This document shows, in pieces, positions 8,998 to 17,115 of a DNA stretch of 64,000 bases (the first letter of the stretch is position 1; each line of letters begins with the position of its first letter). Origin of the DNA: Duganella rivi. Its GTDB lineage: Bacteria; Pseudomonadota; Gammaproteobacteria; Burkholderiales; Burkholderiaceae_D. Both the position numbers and the translations under genes were made by a program. The stretch lies in assembly GCF_009857435.1 (NCBI RefSeq), contig NZ_WWCK01000003.1, positions 744,001 through 808,000 of the forward strand, written 5' to 3'. The notes beneath the pieces are model-generated. The model was given only the letters and a program-made list of their open reading frames with translations, did not search any database and was not told where the DNA came from.

Positions 8998-10032
8998 ATG
9001 ACCGAAATTTCCCTTGTACTCCCCTTTGCATTGCCTCCACCCGAGCTGGCCAACGACCTGATCCGGGCCTTGCAAACGCCTGCACTGGCCGCGTTGTTGA
9101 CTCGCCACAGTCACTTCCAACATAGCATTTACGACAATGAAAGCCGCGTGCTGCCGCACGAGGCATGGCTGGCGCACGCGCTTGGTCTGGCCAGCGCTCC
9201 CAGCCAGCCGGATACCGGCGCTCCGCTAGCCACCTCCGTGATGCGCGGCTGCGGCTTGGCGGCCGAAGCCGCCGAGGGATACTGGTTCATGCTGCAGCCG
9301 GCCCATGTGCAGATTTCCCGCACCCACATGCTGCTGTCCGACTTGCGCGGATTGCAACTGAGCGAGGCCGAATCACGCGGCCTGTACGAGATCGCCCGCC
9401 CGTTTTGCGAGGAAATCGGCAAGCCGCTGCTGCATGGCGCGCCGGGCCTGTGGTTCCTGCGCGCCGATGACTGGTCCGGCCTGCGCACCGCCTCGCCGGA
9501 CGCCACCAGCACTCAGAGCATGAGCGATTGGCTACCAGAGGGCGACCGCGCACGCGACTTCCGCAAGCTGCAAAATGAAATCCAGATGCTGTGGCACGAG
9601 CATCCAATCAACGAAGCGCGCCAGGCGCGCGGCCTGCAAGCGATCAACTCCTGCTGGCTGTGGGGCGGCTCCGGCCCAGCCACACCGGCCGGCCGCGTGG
9701 CGATCGCCGGCGGCACGCAGTGGATGGACGCACTGGCAGCCGGCGTGCAGCCGAACGTAGAACAACTGATCGCCCAGCCCGGCGCCGTCATGCTGGCCGA
9801 CCTCATCGCCCCGGCGCAAGTAGGCGACTGGGCCGACTGGCTGGCCCGCATGCAGCGCATCGAGCAGGAATGGTTTGCACCGCTGCTGGCTGCCTTGAAG
9901 GGCGGCCGCATCGCGCGCGTTCAACTGATCCTGAGCCACCGCAACGGCTGGACCACCGTCGCCAGCACCGGCGGCGCGCAACGCAAGTTCTGGCGCAAGC
10001 CAACCCTGAATTCCCTGTTGAAGCAATCATGA
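8998..10032 (+). CDS. RpfE-like conserved protein (COG4255 type) upstream of recJ
   Basis: This 344-residue cytoplasmic protein has no signal peptide. The architecture and position immediately upstream of recJ match the RpfE/COG4255 family, which is sometimes mislabelled phosphoglycerate mutase; its biochemical role is unknown. Recognisable segments include HEHPINEARQARG and NSCWLWGGSG in the second half (about residues 198-225), which are typical of the family. The start at 8998 (MTEISLVLP) is preferred over an in-frame upstream ATG at 8926 because the intervening residues look non-coding. The stop overlaps the recJ start in an ATGA junction, so expression is coupled to recJ. Confidence 0.7.
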   Translation: MTEISLVLPFALPPPELANDLIRALQTPALAALLTRHSHFQHSIYDNESRVLPHEAWLAHALGLASAPSQPDTGAPLATSVMRGCGLAAEAAEGYWFMLQPAHVQISRTHMLLSDLRGLQLSEAESRGLYEIARPFCEEIGKPLLHGAPGLWFLRADDWSGLRTASPDATSTQSMSDWLPEGDRARDFRKLQNEIQMLWHEHPINEARQARGLQAINSCWLWGGSGPATPAGRVAIAGGTQWMDALAAGVQPNVEQLIAQPGAVMLADLIAPAQVGDWADWLARMQRIEQEWFAPLLAALKGGRIARVQLILSHRNGWTTVASTGGAQRKFWRKPTLNSLLKQS

Positions 10033-11723
10033 CCCGCATTAGCACCCGCCCCTGCCCGTTCCGCGAATCCGAAATGCTGCGCCAGAACGGCGTTCACCCG
10101 GTGCTGGCGCGCCTGTACGCGTCGCGCGGGCTGACCGATCCGAAAGAGCTGTCGAGCGAACTGGCGGCCATGATTCCGCCATCGGGCCTGCTGCACATCG
10201 ACGCTGCCGCCGTGTTCCTGGCCGATTCCATCGCCGCCAACAAGCGCATGGTGATCGTGGCCGACTACGACTGCGACGGCGCCACCGCCTGCGCCGTGGC
10301 CCTGCGCGGCTTGCGCGCCATGGGGGCGAATATCGACTTCATCGTGCCGAACCGCTTCGAGTACGGCTACGGCCTGACGCCGGAAATCGTCGAACTGACA
10401 GCGCGCGAAAAGCAGCCGGACATCATCATCACGGTCGATAACGGCATCGCCAGCATCGACGGCGTGGCCGAGGCCAACCGCCGCGGCATCGAAGTGGTGG
10501 TGACCGACCACCACCTGCCGGCCGACACCCTGCCCGCCGCGCGCGTGATCGTCAATCCGAACCAGCCGGAATGCGGCTTCCCGAGCAAGCACATTGCCGG
10601 CGTGGGCGTGATGTTCTACGTGCTGCTGGCCTTGCGCGCCGAACTGCGCAAGCGCGGCGCGTACGAAACGCAACCGCAGCCGAAACTGGATAATTTGCTG
10701 GACTTGGTGGCGCTGGGTACCGTCGCCGACGTGGTGCGCCTCGACGCCAACAACCGCATCCTGGTCGCCCAAGGCCTGAAGCGCATGCGCGCTGGCCGCA
10801 TGCACGCCGGTGTGGCCGCGCTGTACCGCGTGGCCGGCCGCGATCCGCGCAACGCCAATCCGTTTGACCTCGGCTTCGCGCTCGGCCCGCGCCTGAACGC
10901 GGCCGGCCGCCTGGAGGACATGTCGCTCGGGATTGAATGCCTGATCACCGACGACGAAGGCCGCGCATGGCAACTGGCGCAGCAACTGAACGACATCAAC
11001 CTGAAACGGCGCGAGATCGAAGCCGATATGCAGGATACGGCCATGCTGCACCTGGACGAGTTTGAGCCGGCCGAAAGCAGCACCATTTGCGTGTTTGACG
11101 AATCGTGGCACCAGGGCGTGATCGGCATCGTCGCCTCGCGTCTGAAAGAAAAATTCTACCGCCCGACCATCACCTTCGCACCCGGCGCCGATGGCTGGAT
11201 CAAGGGCTCCGGCCGCTCCATCCCCGGCTTCCACCTGCGCGACGCGCTGGACCTGGTCTACAAAAAAGCACCGTCGCTGATCGACAAATTCGGCGGCCAC
11301 GCCATGGCGGCCGGCCTGACCCTGCGCGCCGACGCGTTTGACGCCTTTGCCAAGGCATTTGAAGAAGTCGGCCGCTCGTGGCTCAGCAAGCAGCAACTGG
11401 AGCGCGTGATCGAAACCGACGGCCCGCTGGAAGATGCCTACTACACCACCGCCTTCATCCAGGAGATGGACGGCCAGGTGTGGGGCCAGGGCTTTGCGCC
11501 GCCGGTATTCTGCGACGAATTCCGCGTGGTGAGCCAGCGCATCCTGAAAGAGCGCCACCTCAAACTGCTACTGGAAAAGAACGGCGCCCGCTACGACGCC
11601 ATCTGGTTCGGCCACATCGACTCATTGGGCGAGCGCGCCCGCGTGGCGTTCCGGCTGGATGCCAACGAGTACAACGGCGTTACCAAAGTGCAACTCTTGG
11701 TGGAGCACGCGGAACCGGCTTAA
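10029..11723 (+). CDS. recJ: Single-stranded-DNA-specific exonuclease RecJ
   Basis: RecJ is a 5'-3' exonuclease on single-stranded DNA used in recombination and mismatch and base-excision repair. The 564-residue protein shows the DHH phosphoesterase motifs: DYDCDG at about 79-84, TVDNGIAS at about 135-142 and TDHHLP at about 159-164, which together bind the catalytic manganese ions. The DHHA1 domain follows, with FGGHAMAAG. Length matches bacterial RecJ. An upstream in-frame extension of the reading frame to 9591 is not part of the gene, because the true ATG lies in an ATGA overlap with the preceding RpfE-like gene. Confidence 0.95.
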   Translation: MTRISTRPCPFRESEMLRQNGVHPVLARLYASRGLTDPKELSSELAAMIPPSGLLHIDAAAVFLADSIAANKRMVIVADYDCDGATACAVALRGLRAMGANIDFIVPNRFEYGYGLTPEIVELTAREKQPDIIITVDNGIASIDGVAEANRRGIEVVVTDHHLPADTLPAARVIVNPNQPECGFPSKHIAGVGVMFYVLLALRAELRKRGAYETQPQPKLDNLLDLVALGTVADVVRLDANNRILVAQGLKRMRAGRMHAGVAALYRVAGRDPRNANPFDLGFALGPRLNAAGRLEDMSLGIECLITDDEGRAWQLAQQLNDINLKRREIEADMQDTAMLHLDEFEPAESSTICVFDESWHQGVIGIVASRLKEKFYRPTITFAPGADGWIKGSGRSIPGFHLRDALDLVYKKAPSLIDKFGGHAMAAGLTLRADAFDAFAKAFEEVGRSWLSKQQLERVIETDGPLEDAYYTTAFIQEMDGQVWGQGFAPPVFCDEFRVVSQRILKERHLKLLLEKNGARYDAIWFGHIDSLGERARVAFRLDANEYNGVTKVQLLVEHAEPA

Positions 11724-11730
11724 TTGAAAA

Positions 11731-11763
11731 CGGATAGCATTTAATCCGAAATCGGAGTATATT
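11731..11763 (+). promoter_or_regulatory. Probable operator/promoter of the Xre-RES toxin-antitoxin operon
   Basis: Three half-sites of the same type are packed here: CGGAT (11731-11735), ATCCG (11744-11748) and CGGA (11753-11756). They form two overlapping inverted repeats, CGGAT-N8-ATCCG and TCCGA-AA-TCGGA. A -10-like TATATT overlaps the right end at about 11758-11763, and the antitoxin ATG follows at 11785 after a GGAGG ribosome site. The layout fits autorepression by the antitoxin or antitoxin-toxin complex, which is typical of such modules. The binding itself is inferred. Confidence 0.5.
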
Positions 11764-11784
11764 GAATCCAACAACGGAGGATTT

Positions 11785-12219
11785 ATGCTTACCTATGCCT
11801 ACCCCCGCAGCCGCTTCGAACCAACCGTCATGGTGGATCTCAACGCCAAGGCGGAGCGCGAGCGCCTGTCCAAGTCGGCCCTGAAGGGCTTTTTCAAGCT
11901 GGTCGCCACCTGGAAGGTGCGCGATGAAGACGCGCGCCAGCTGCTCGGCGGCCTGTCCAACAGCGCCTACTACGACTGGAAAAAGAACCCGGAGCGCACG
12001 CTGGAAGTCGACTGCATCACGCGCATTTCCTACCTGCTGGGCATCTATAAGGCGCTGCACATCATCTACGGCGACAAACTGGCCGATGAATGGGTCAGCC
12101 TCCCGAACACCAATCAAATTTTTGAGGGCCGCACGCCGCTGGCCTACATGCTGGGCGGCGGCCTGCTCGCCATGCAGATCGTGCGCCAGTTACTGGACGC
12201 CCGCCGCGGAGGACTGTAA
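11785..12219 (+). CDS. Antitoxin of the MbcA/ParS/Xre family (DUF2384 type)
   Basis: This 144-residue protein is the antitoxin partner of the adjoining RES-domain toxin. The N-terminal half (about residues 20-75) is a Xre-like helix-turn-helix region (LSKSALKGFFKLVATWKV, then LLGGLSNSAYYDWKKNP). The C-terminal part (about 80-140) is the MbcA/ParS toxin-binding domain, with RISYLLGIYKALHIIYGD, then FEGRTPLAYMLGGG and a terminal MQIVRQLLDARRGG. The ATG is preceded by a strong GGAGG. The stop codon is directly followed by the GTG start of the toxin, giving a tightly coupled operon. Palindromic sites just upstream suggest autoregulation. Confidence 0.9.
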   Translation: MLTYAYPRSRFEPTVMVDLNAKAERERLSKSALKGFFKLVATWKVRDEDARQLLGGLSNSAYYDWKKNPERTLEVDCITRISYLLGIYKALHIIYGDKLADEWVSLPNTNQIFEGRTPLAYMLGGGLLAMQIVRQLLDARRGGL

Positions 12220-12915
12220 GTGCCGGTCAGCCTCGTTCCATCCCTGCCCCTCACCACGCTGCGGCAGTTCGACACCTGCCGCCTGCTGCCCTCGCGCTTT
12301 GCGGATCTGGAGGATTCGGTGCTGTCGCCGCTGGCCGATAGCGACGACCATCTGCACGACTTATTCGACCTCGATAACGCCACCAACGCGCGCCTGCGTA
12401 CCCAGAACGGCGGCGCGGCCGGCATCAGCGTCGATGAACTGGTATTCGGCGTGCCCAACTTCCGCATCGTGAACGCCGCCTTTACCTACGCCCGCCCCGA
12501 GGGCAGCCGCTTTAACGACGGCTTGCGCGGCGCGTGGTATTGCGCGTTCGACGTGGAGACCGCGCTGGCCGAAGTCAGTTTTCATAAAGCCGTGGAATAC
12601 GCGGAAATCAGCCGCTTCGACGACAGCGTGCAGTATCAATGCATGCTGGCCGATTTCACCGCCAGCTTCCATGACCTGCGCGAACAGCCGCACTTCGCCA
12701 ACTGCCTGGCGCCGGATAGCTACGTCGCCTCGCAAACGCTGGCCGAACGGCTGCTGGACAGCGGTTCGCTGGGCGTGATCTACCCAAGCGTGCGGCACGC
12801 AGGCGGCACCAACCTCGCCTGCTTCCGCCCCGCGCTGGTGGGCAATGTTCGCAAAGGGGCGGCCTATCGGTTAACATGGCAGGGTAGCCCAGTACCGAAG
12901 ATAGAAATTATTTAA
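12220..12915 (+). CDS. RES-domain toxin (NAD+-depleting family)
   Basis: Members of this 231-residue toxin family (MbcT, Res) degrade NAD+ and halt growth until neutralised by the Xre partner. The signature residues are present: R97 in EGSRFN, Y107 in AWYCAF, E118 in ALAEVSFH and S190 in GVIYPSVRHAGGTN. The catalytic site therefore looks intact. The GTG start codon immediately follows the antitoxin TAA. Base composition is like the neighbours, so recent transfer is not obvious. The choice between NAD+ phosphorolysis and hydrolysis cannot be read from sequence. Confidence 0.9.
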   Translation: MPVSLVPSLPLTTLRQFDTCRLLPSRFADLEDSVLSPLADSDDHLHDLFDLDNATNARLRTQNGGAAGISVDELVFGVPNFRIVNAAFTYARPEGSRFNDGLRGAWYCAFDVETALAEVSFHKAVEYAEISRFDDSVQYQCMLADFTASFHDLREQPHFANCLAPDSYVASQTLAERLLDSGSLGVIYPSVRHAGGTNLACFRPALVGNVRKGAAYRLTWQGSPVPKIEII

Positions 12916-12917
12916 CC

Positions 12918-13235
12918 ATGCAAACCAAACCAGAAAAAGATATCGAACTCCGCACCAAGGTCAATCGCGAAACGGCGCGCCTGCCGTGGACGGAGCTGCT
13001 CAAACACTTCGCGCAGGGGAACGTGGTGTGGGTCGCCAACTCGCTGGACCTGGTCGATGTCGCCGTGCGCATCTCGCACGATGACAAGGCCAACATCAGC
13101 CAGTGGATGAACTCCGGCCTGATCGCCAAGGTCAATGATCAGCAGGCGCAGTCGTGGCTTGAGGCGAACGCCGAGCTGTGGGCCTGCGTAGTCAGCCCGT
13201 TCATCCTCGTGCAGGAACAGAAAGCCTTAAACTAA
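12918..13235 (+). CDS. DUF2288 family protein
   Basis: This 105-residue cytoplasmic protein has no membrane segment or signal. The sequence ETARLPWTELLKHFAQGNVVWV followed by LDLVDVAVRISHDD matches the DUF2288 family from memory; the function is unknown. It starts 2 nt after the RES toxin stop and could be co-transcribed with the toxin-antitoxin pair, although the family is usually chromosomal and not toxin-linked. Its 3' end overlaps the convergent deaminase gene by 9 nt. Confidence 0.75.
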   Translation: MQTKPEKDIELRTKVNRETARLPWTELLKHFAQGNVVWVANSLDLVDVAVRISHDDKANISQWMNSGLIAKVNDQQAQSWLEANAELWACVVSPFILVQEQKALN

Positions 13236-14573
13236 GCTCGCCGCCAGTGCGTTGTGGCGCTCGATGACGACCGGCAGGTCGATCGTGCACAGTTGCCCTT
13301 CGCGCACCACCACCTTGCCGTTGATGATGCTGTAGGCGACATTCGGCGGGGTGCAGAACACCAGCGCCGCCACTGGATCGTGCAGCGCGCCGGCCATGCC
13401 GATACCATCCAGCTTGAACATCACGATGTCCGCCGACATGCCGGGCTTGATCGCGCCGATGTCGTCGCGGTTAAGCACCTTGGCGCCGCCCAGCGTGGCC
13501 ACTTCCAGCGCTTGGCGCGCCGTCATCGCGTCCGGGCCAAAGCCGACGCGTTGCAGCAGCATCGCTTGACGGACTTCGCCCATCATGTGGCCAGCGTCGT
13601 TGGAGGCGCTGCCGTCCACGCCCAAACCTACTGATACGCCGCGATCCAGCATCTTGCGGATCGGCGCGATGCCGGAAGCCAGCCGCATGTTCGAGCATGG
13701 GCAATGGGCGATGCCGGTGCCGGTGCGGGCGAACAGGTAGATACCATCGTCGTCCAGTTGCACGCAGTGGGCATGCCATACGTCCGGGCCTACCCAGCCA
13801 CAGTCCTCGGCGTATTCGGCCGGCGTCATATTGAATTTTTCGCGGCTATAGGCGATGTCGTTGACGTTTTCCGCCAGGTGCGTGTGCATGGAAACGCCGT
13901 AGCCGCGGGCCAGCTTGGCCGATTCCTTCATCAGATCTTGCGACACCGAGAACGGCGAGCATGGCGCCACCACGATGCGCTGCATGGCGTGGCGGCTGGC
14001 GTCATTGTAGGTTTCGATCAGGCGCTGGGTGTCCTTGAGGATGGCGCCCTCTTCTTCCACCACGCGATCCGGCGGCAAGCCGCCTTTCGACTGGCCCACG
14101 CTCATCGATCCGCGCGAGGCGTGGAAGCGCATGCCGATTTTATGCGCTGCTTCGATGCTGTCATCGAGCTTGCAGTCGTTCGGGTAGATGTAGAGGTGAT
14201 CGCTGCTGGTGGTGCAGCCGGACAGGATCAGCTCCGCCATCGCCGTCAGCGTGGAGACGTGCACCATTTCGGCGGTGAGGCCGGACCACAGCGGATAGAG
14301 ATTGGTCAGCCAGTTGAACAACTCGCCGTTCTGCGCGGCGGGAATCGCGCGCGTCAAGCTTTGGTACATGTGATGGTGGGTGTTGATCAGGCCCGGCATC
14401 ACCACGTGGTTGCTGGCATCGATGATTTCGTCGGCGGCCTGCGGCAGGTCTGCGCTGACGCCGACTTGTTCGATCACGTTATCGCGGATGAAGACCGCGC
14501 CGTTGGCGATCTCACGGCGCGTGTCGTCCATCGTGACAAGGACGCGGGCATTCTTGATTAACAGTGTTTTCAT
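13227..14573 (-). CDS. 8-oxoguanine deaminase (amidohydrolase family)
   Basis: This cytosolic amidohydrolase deaminates 8-oxoguanine to urate, clearing an oxidised base. It has 448 residues. The metal-binding motif HHHM follows PGLINT at about 65-68, a second His lies in HTHLAEN at about 240, and the Asp in GVDGSASND at about 325 completes the site. The sequence LVTMDDTRREI at the N-terminus and the conserved SSDHLYIYPND fit the 8-oxoguanine deaminase/TrzN-AtzA branch better than guanine deaminase. Its ATG overlaps the stop of the upstream hydrolase gene (ATGA), so the two are co-transcribed. A related aminohydrolase specificity cannot be excluded. Confidence 0.82.
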   Translation of the reverse strand: MKTLLIKNARVLVTMDDTRREIANGAVFIRDNVIEQVGVSADLPQAADEIIDASNHVVMPGLINTHHHMYQSLTRAIPAAQNGELFNWLTNLYPLWSGLTAEMVHVSTLTAMAELILSGCTTSSDHLYIYPNDCKLDDSIEAAHKIGMRFHASRGSMSVGQSKGGLPPDRVVEEEGAILKDTQRLIETYNDASRHAMQRIVVAPCSPFSVSQDLMKESAKLARGYGVSMHTHLAENVNDIAYSREKFNMTPAEYAEDCGWVGPDVWHAHCVQLDDDGIYLFARTGTGIAHCPCSNMRLASGIAPIRKMLDRGVSVGLGVDGSASNDAGHMMGEVRQAMLLQRVGFGPDAMTARQALEVATLGGAKVLNRDDIGAIKPGMSADIVMFKLDGIGMAGALHDPVAALVFCTPPNVAYSIINGKVVVREGQLCTIDLPVVIERHNALAASLV

Positions 14574-16609
14574 TGTGCGAACAGGTAGTTGCAGCTTTGG
14601 TCGGATGGATCGCGGGCGAGGATGCGGTCGTACAGGCCGAGGTTTTCCTTCATCGTGCGTTCGACGTCTTCTTGCAGCAGCAGCCCGGCAGCGACCTGGC
14701 GCTCGGCGGCGGCGCGCACGGCGGCCGCGTAGGCGTCGCGATTGGCGTAGCGCGCTTCGAGGCTAGGACGCGGATCGCCCGCTGCCACGCGCTCCGCTTC
14801 GGTGCGGGCGAATGGCACGAAGCTGCCGTCGAAGCGCGAGGTGGCCCACGCGAAGCCGGTTTCCGGTGCGCGCAGGTTCCAGCCGGTGTGGGTGCCGAGT
14901 GGCGCTTGCAGCTCCACCAGACGCACGCCGCCCTTGTCGTTGCCGTCCGCGTCCGGCGTTGGCACGCGCGTTTCATAGTCGTCGCCGTGTCGTGGCGGGA
15001 CGATATCGGCGATGCCTTGGGTGGCGTAGCGGCGGCCGAAGTCTAGGCGCGGCTCGCGCAGGTTCTGCTCCGGCGGAGTGAGGCCGAAGCCTTTCGGGAA
15101 GATGGCGCGATAGTCGGCCACCGTCGTCAACGTGCCGTCGGCCAGTTGCGGGTAGGCGCTGGCTGGCGGTTGCTTGCCCCTGGTGGTCCAGTCGTCCAGC
15201 GCGACGATCAGCGCGCGCATCGGCAGATAGTGGTCGCTGGTCGATACGCAAGCGGTGAACGGCGCGCGCGTCTTGGAGCGGCCAACGTAGTGCTGCGCGC
15301 CCATGAAGCCGTAGATGCGCACGTTGTCCGCTGGTGCGACGTCGCGCTCGCCGTCCGGCGTGGTGGCGATCAGCGAGGCACCGCGATTCCAGAACTCGGT
15401 GGAAGTGTTCGCGTAAATCAGCTTGGGCAGATTGCCTTGCTTGTCGCGGGCCTTGTCCAAGGTGGACGCGGTCTTGCCTGTGACCTGGTCGCGCGATGGC
15501 GCGGCAGTGAACGGGAAAGCATCGGCTGGATAATCGTGTTCCTCCATCATTGATGGATGGCGGGTCGGCTGGGCGAAGCGGCTGTTGAAGCCCGCCGAGC
15601 CGCCGGCGCCCGGCACTTGCAGGTAGGCGCCGTTGAATACCAGCTTGCCGCTTTCGTCGACGTTAAGGCCATCAGTCATCATGCGTCCAATCACGCGGCC
15701 CGACTGGCTGATGCCGAACATGAGCACATTGCGCGGCGCGGCTGCGCCTTCAAATGGATGGTCGCGGAAGTAGGACAGCAAATCGCGGATGCCAGCCAAG
15801 CCAGCGCCAGTCACGTACGGATCCTTGGCGACATAGGTAATCTCGTAAATCGTATCGGGCTTGAAGCCGCCGTCCAGCTGCACGCGGCCCGGGCCGCCCT
15901 TCAATTCAGGCTCCACGAAACGCCATGCGCTGCGCGGAATCGGCTTGCGCTTGTCGCCTTGACGCGCACGTTCAGTCAACTGGGCGTGCGGATCGTTAGG
16001 CGTTGCAGGCTCGTAGGTCAAGCCGCGCATGCCTGCGTAGGTGACGATGTCGGTTGGCGCGTTGACGGTGAACTCGTTCTGCACCTTGCCCTTCACGCCT
16101 TTCGCGACAGGCGGTGCAAACACCAGCGGGCGTCCGCCGGCAACGCCGGTCGGCGCAACGTCCCACGTCCACGCGGAGAACAGCAGCGAAAAGCCATGGC
16201 GCATCAGGAAGCCATCGCCGGCGTCGGCAGCGGTGGTTGGATCGTTGTGGGCTGGACTGCGGCCATTGACTTGGCCGAGAATAGCGATGTTGCCACGATT
16301 GTTCACATCATAGAGCAGCGTGGTTGGCTGCGCGCCGGTTGGACGCAGCAGCACAAACTCGCTGGAGAACAGTACGCGGCCTTGCTTGTCGCGCGGGGCT
16401 TTTTTAAGATCGACGATGGCGGCGTTGGCTGCGGCTTTTGGATCGAGCGCATAGTAAGCGACGCCGCGTATCTTTTCGTACGCGCCGAATTCGCCGAAGG
16501 TGACGCCGGGAGCGAACGGCACACGTTCAACTACTTGAATGCGCTCGACTGCGGCGTGCGCCGTTGTTACCGCTGCCGCCATCGCCAACAAAGCCAACTT
16601 GCGTTTCAT
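14570..16609 (-). CDS. Exported alpha/beta hydrolase domain protein (PF20091 type)
   Basis: This 679-residue protein has a clear Sec signal peptide (MKRKLALLAMAAAVTTAHA, cleavage after about residue 19). The mature part resembles the large alpha/beta hydrolase domain family PF20091. The nucleophile elbow is GISQSGR at about residues 306-312, with later motifs PRSAWRF and FMGAQHYVG. The substrate is unknown; an esterase role is inferred. It probably acts in the periplasm. It forms a two-gene unit with the downstream deaminase through a 4-nt overlap, but an enzymatic link between them is not obvious. Confidence 0.75.
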   Translation of the reverse strand: MKRKLALLAMAAAVTTAHAAVERIQVVERVPFAPGVTFGEFGAYEKIRGVAYYALDPKAAANAAIVDLKKAPRDKQGRVLFSSEFVLLRPTGAQPTTLLYDVNNRGNIAILGQVNGRSPAHNDPTTAADAGDGFLMRHGFSLLFSAWTWDVAPTGVAGGRPLVFAPPVAKGVKGKVQNEFTVNAPTDIVTYAGMRGLTYEPATPNDPHAQLTERARQGDKRKPIPRSAWRFVEPELKGGPGRVQLDGGFKPDTIYEITYVAKDPYVTGAGLAGIRDLLSYFRDHPFEGAAAPRNVLMFGISQSGRVIGRMMTDGLNVDESGKLVFNGAYLQVPGAGGSAGFNSRFAQPTRHPSMMEEHDYPADAFPFTAAPSRDQVTGKTASTLDKARDKQGNLPKLIYANTSTEFWNRGASLIATTPDGERDVAPADNVRIYGFMGAQHYVGRSKTRAPFTACVSTSDHYLPMRALIVALDDWTTRGKQPPASAYPQLADGTLTTVADYRAIFPKGFGLTPPEQNLREPRLDFGRRYATQGIADIVPPRHGDDYETRVPTPDADGNDKGGVRLVELQAPLGTHTGWNLRAPETGFAWATSRFDGSFVPFARTEAERVAAGDPRPSLEARYANRDAYAAAVRAAAERQVAAGLLLQEDVERTMKENLGLYDRILARDPSDQSCNYLFAQ

Positions 16610-16651
16610 CCCATGCCCCCGATAGCTTAAACGCCTATCGTAGCAAGCCCC

Positions 16652-17107
16652 TTAGCAGACGTCTACCCACTTCCCTTCGGTGACGGAGGCCAGCAACGCG
16701 GGCGTGATGCGGATCGCGCTGTTGATCGAGCCAGCGGCGGGCAGCACTTCATCAAAGTTGTTCAGCGAGTGATCGAGATAAATCGGCAGCGGCTGCGGCA
16801 GGCCGAATGGGCAAACGCCGCCGACCGGGTGGCTGGTCAGTTCCACGACTTCTTCCGGCCCGAGCATCTTGCCCTTGCCGAAAGCCTCCTTGAACTTGCG
16901 ATTGTCTACGCGCGCGACGCCACTAGCGACCAGCAAAATCACCTTGCCATCGGCGACGCGGAACGCCAGCGTCTTGGCAATGCGGCCCGGCTCCACGCCG
17001 TGCGCTTCGGCCGCCAGCGCCACGGTGGCGGTGCTGGCCTCGGTCTCGATGATAGGCAGCTGGATATCGCGGGAATGGAAAAATTCACGTACCGATTGCA
17101 GGCTCAT
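16652..17107 (-). CDS. YbaK/EbsC-type aminoacyl-tRNA deacylase
   Basis: This 151-residue editing-domain protein belongs to the YbaK/ProX superfamily, which hydrolyses mischarged tRNAs such as Cys-tRNA(Pro) or Ala-tRNA(Pro). Typical segments are RIAKTLAFRV (with the conserved lysine), GVARVDNRKFKEAFG and HPVGGVCPFGLP. The start at 17107 (MSLQSVREFF) is used because the upstream in-frame extension runs into the neighbouring gene. It lies 9 nt downstream of the DUF4272 gene on the same strand. Which tRNA it edits cannot be told. Confidence 0.85.
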   Translation of the reverse strand: MSLQSVREFFHSRDIQLPIIETEASTATVALAAEAHGVEPGRIAKTLAFRVADGKVILLVASGVARVDNRKFKEAFGKGKMLGPEEVVELTSHPVGGVCPFGLPQPLPIYLDHSLNNFDEVLPAAGSINSAIRITPALLASVTEGKWVDVC

Positions 17108-17115
17108 AGGATTCT

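Noticed and set aside
2564..9001. A 2145-codon open frame on the plus strand opposite the giant repeat gene, longer than the gene itself.
   Set aside because: It mirrors the repetitive, GC-rich codon pattern of the minus-strand gene; its product is a low-complexity Val/Ala/Gly/His/Asp string with no family motifs and no ribosome site.
9591..10028. Upstream extension of the recJ frame to 9591.
   Set aside because: It lies inside the RpfE-like gene in another frame; RecJ homology starts at the ATG in the ATGA overlap at 10029.
8998..11723. A DSF quorum-sensing (rpf) locus suggested by the RpfE-like gene.
   Set aside because: No rpfF synthase, rpfC sensor or rpfG HD-GYP gene occurs anywhere in the window.
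14570..16609. Purine-salvage operon formed by the alpha/beta hydrolase and the 8-oxoguanine deaminase.
   Set aside because: The genes are coupled by a 4-nt overlap, but the hydrolase is exported and of unknown substrate, so a shared pathway is not supported.
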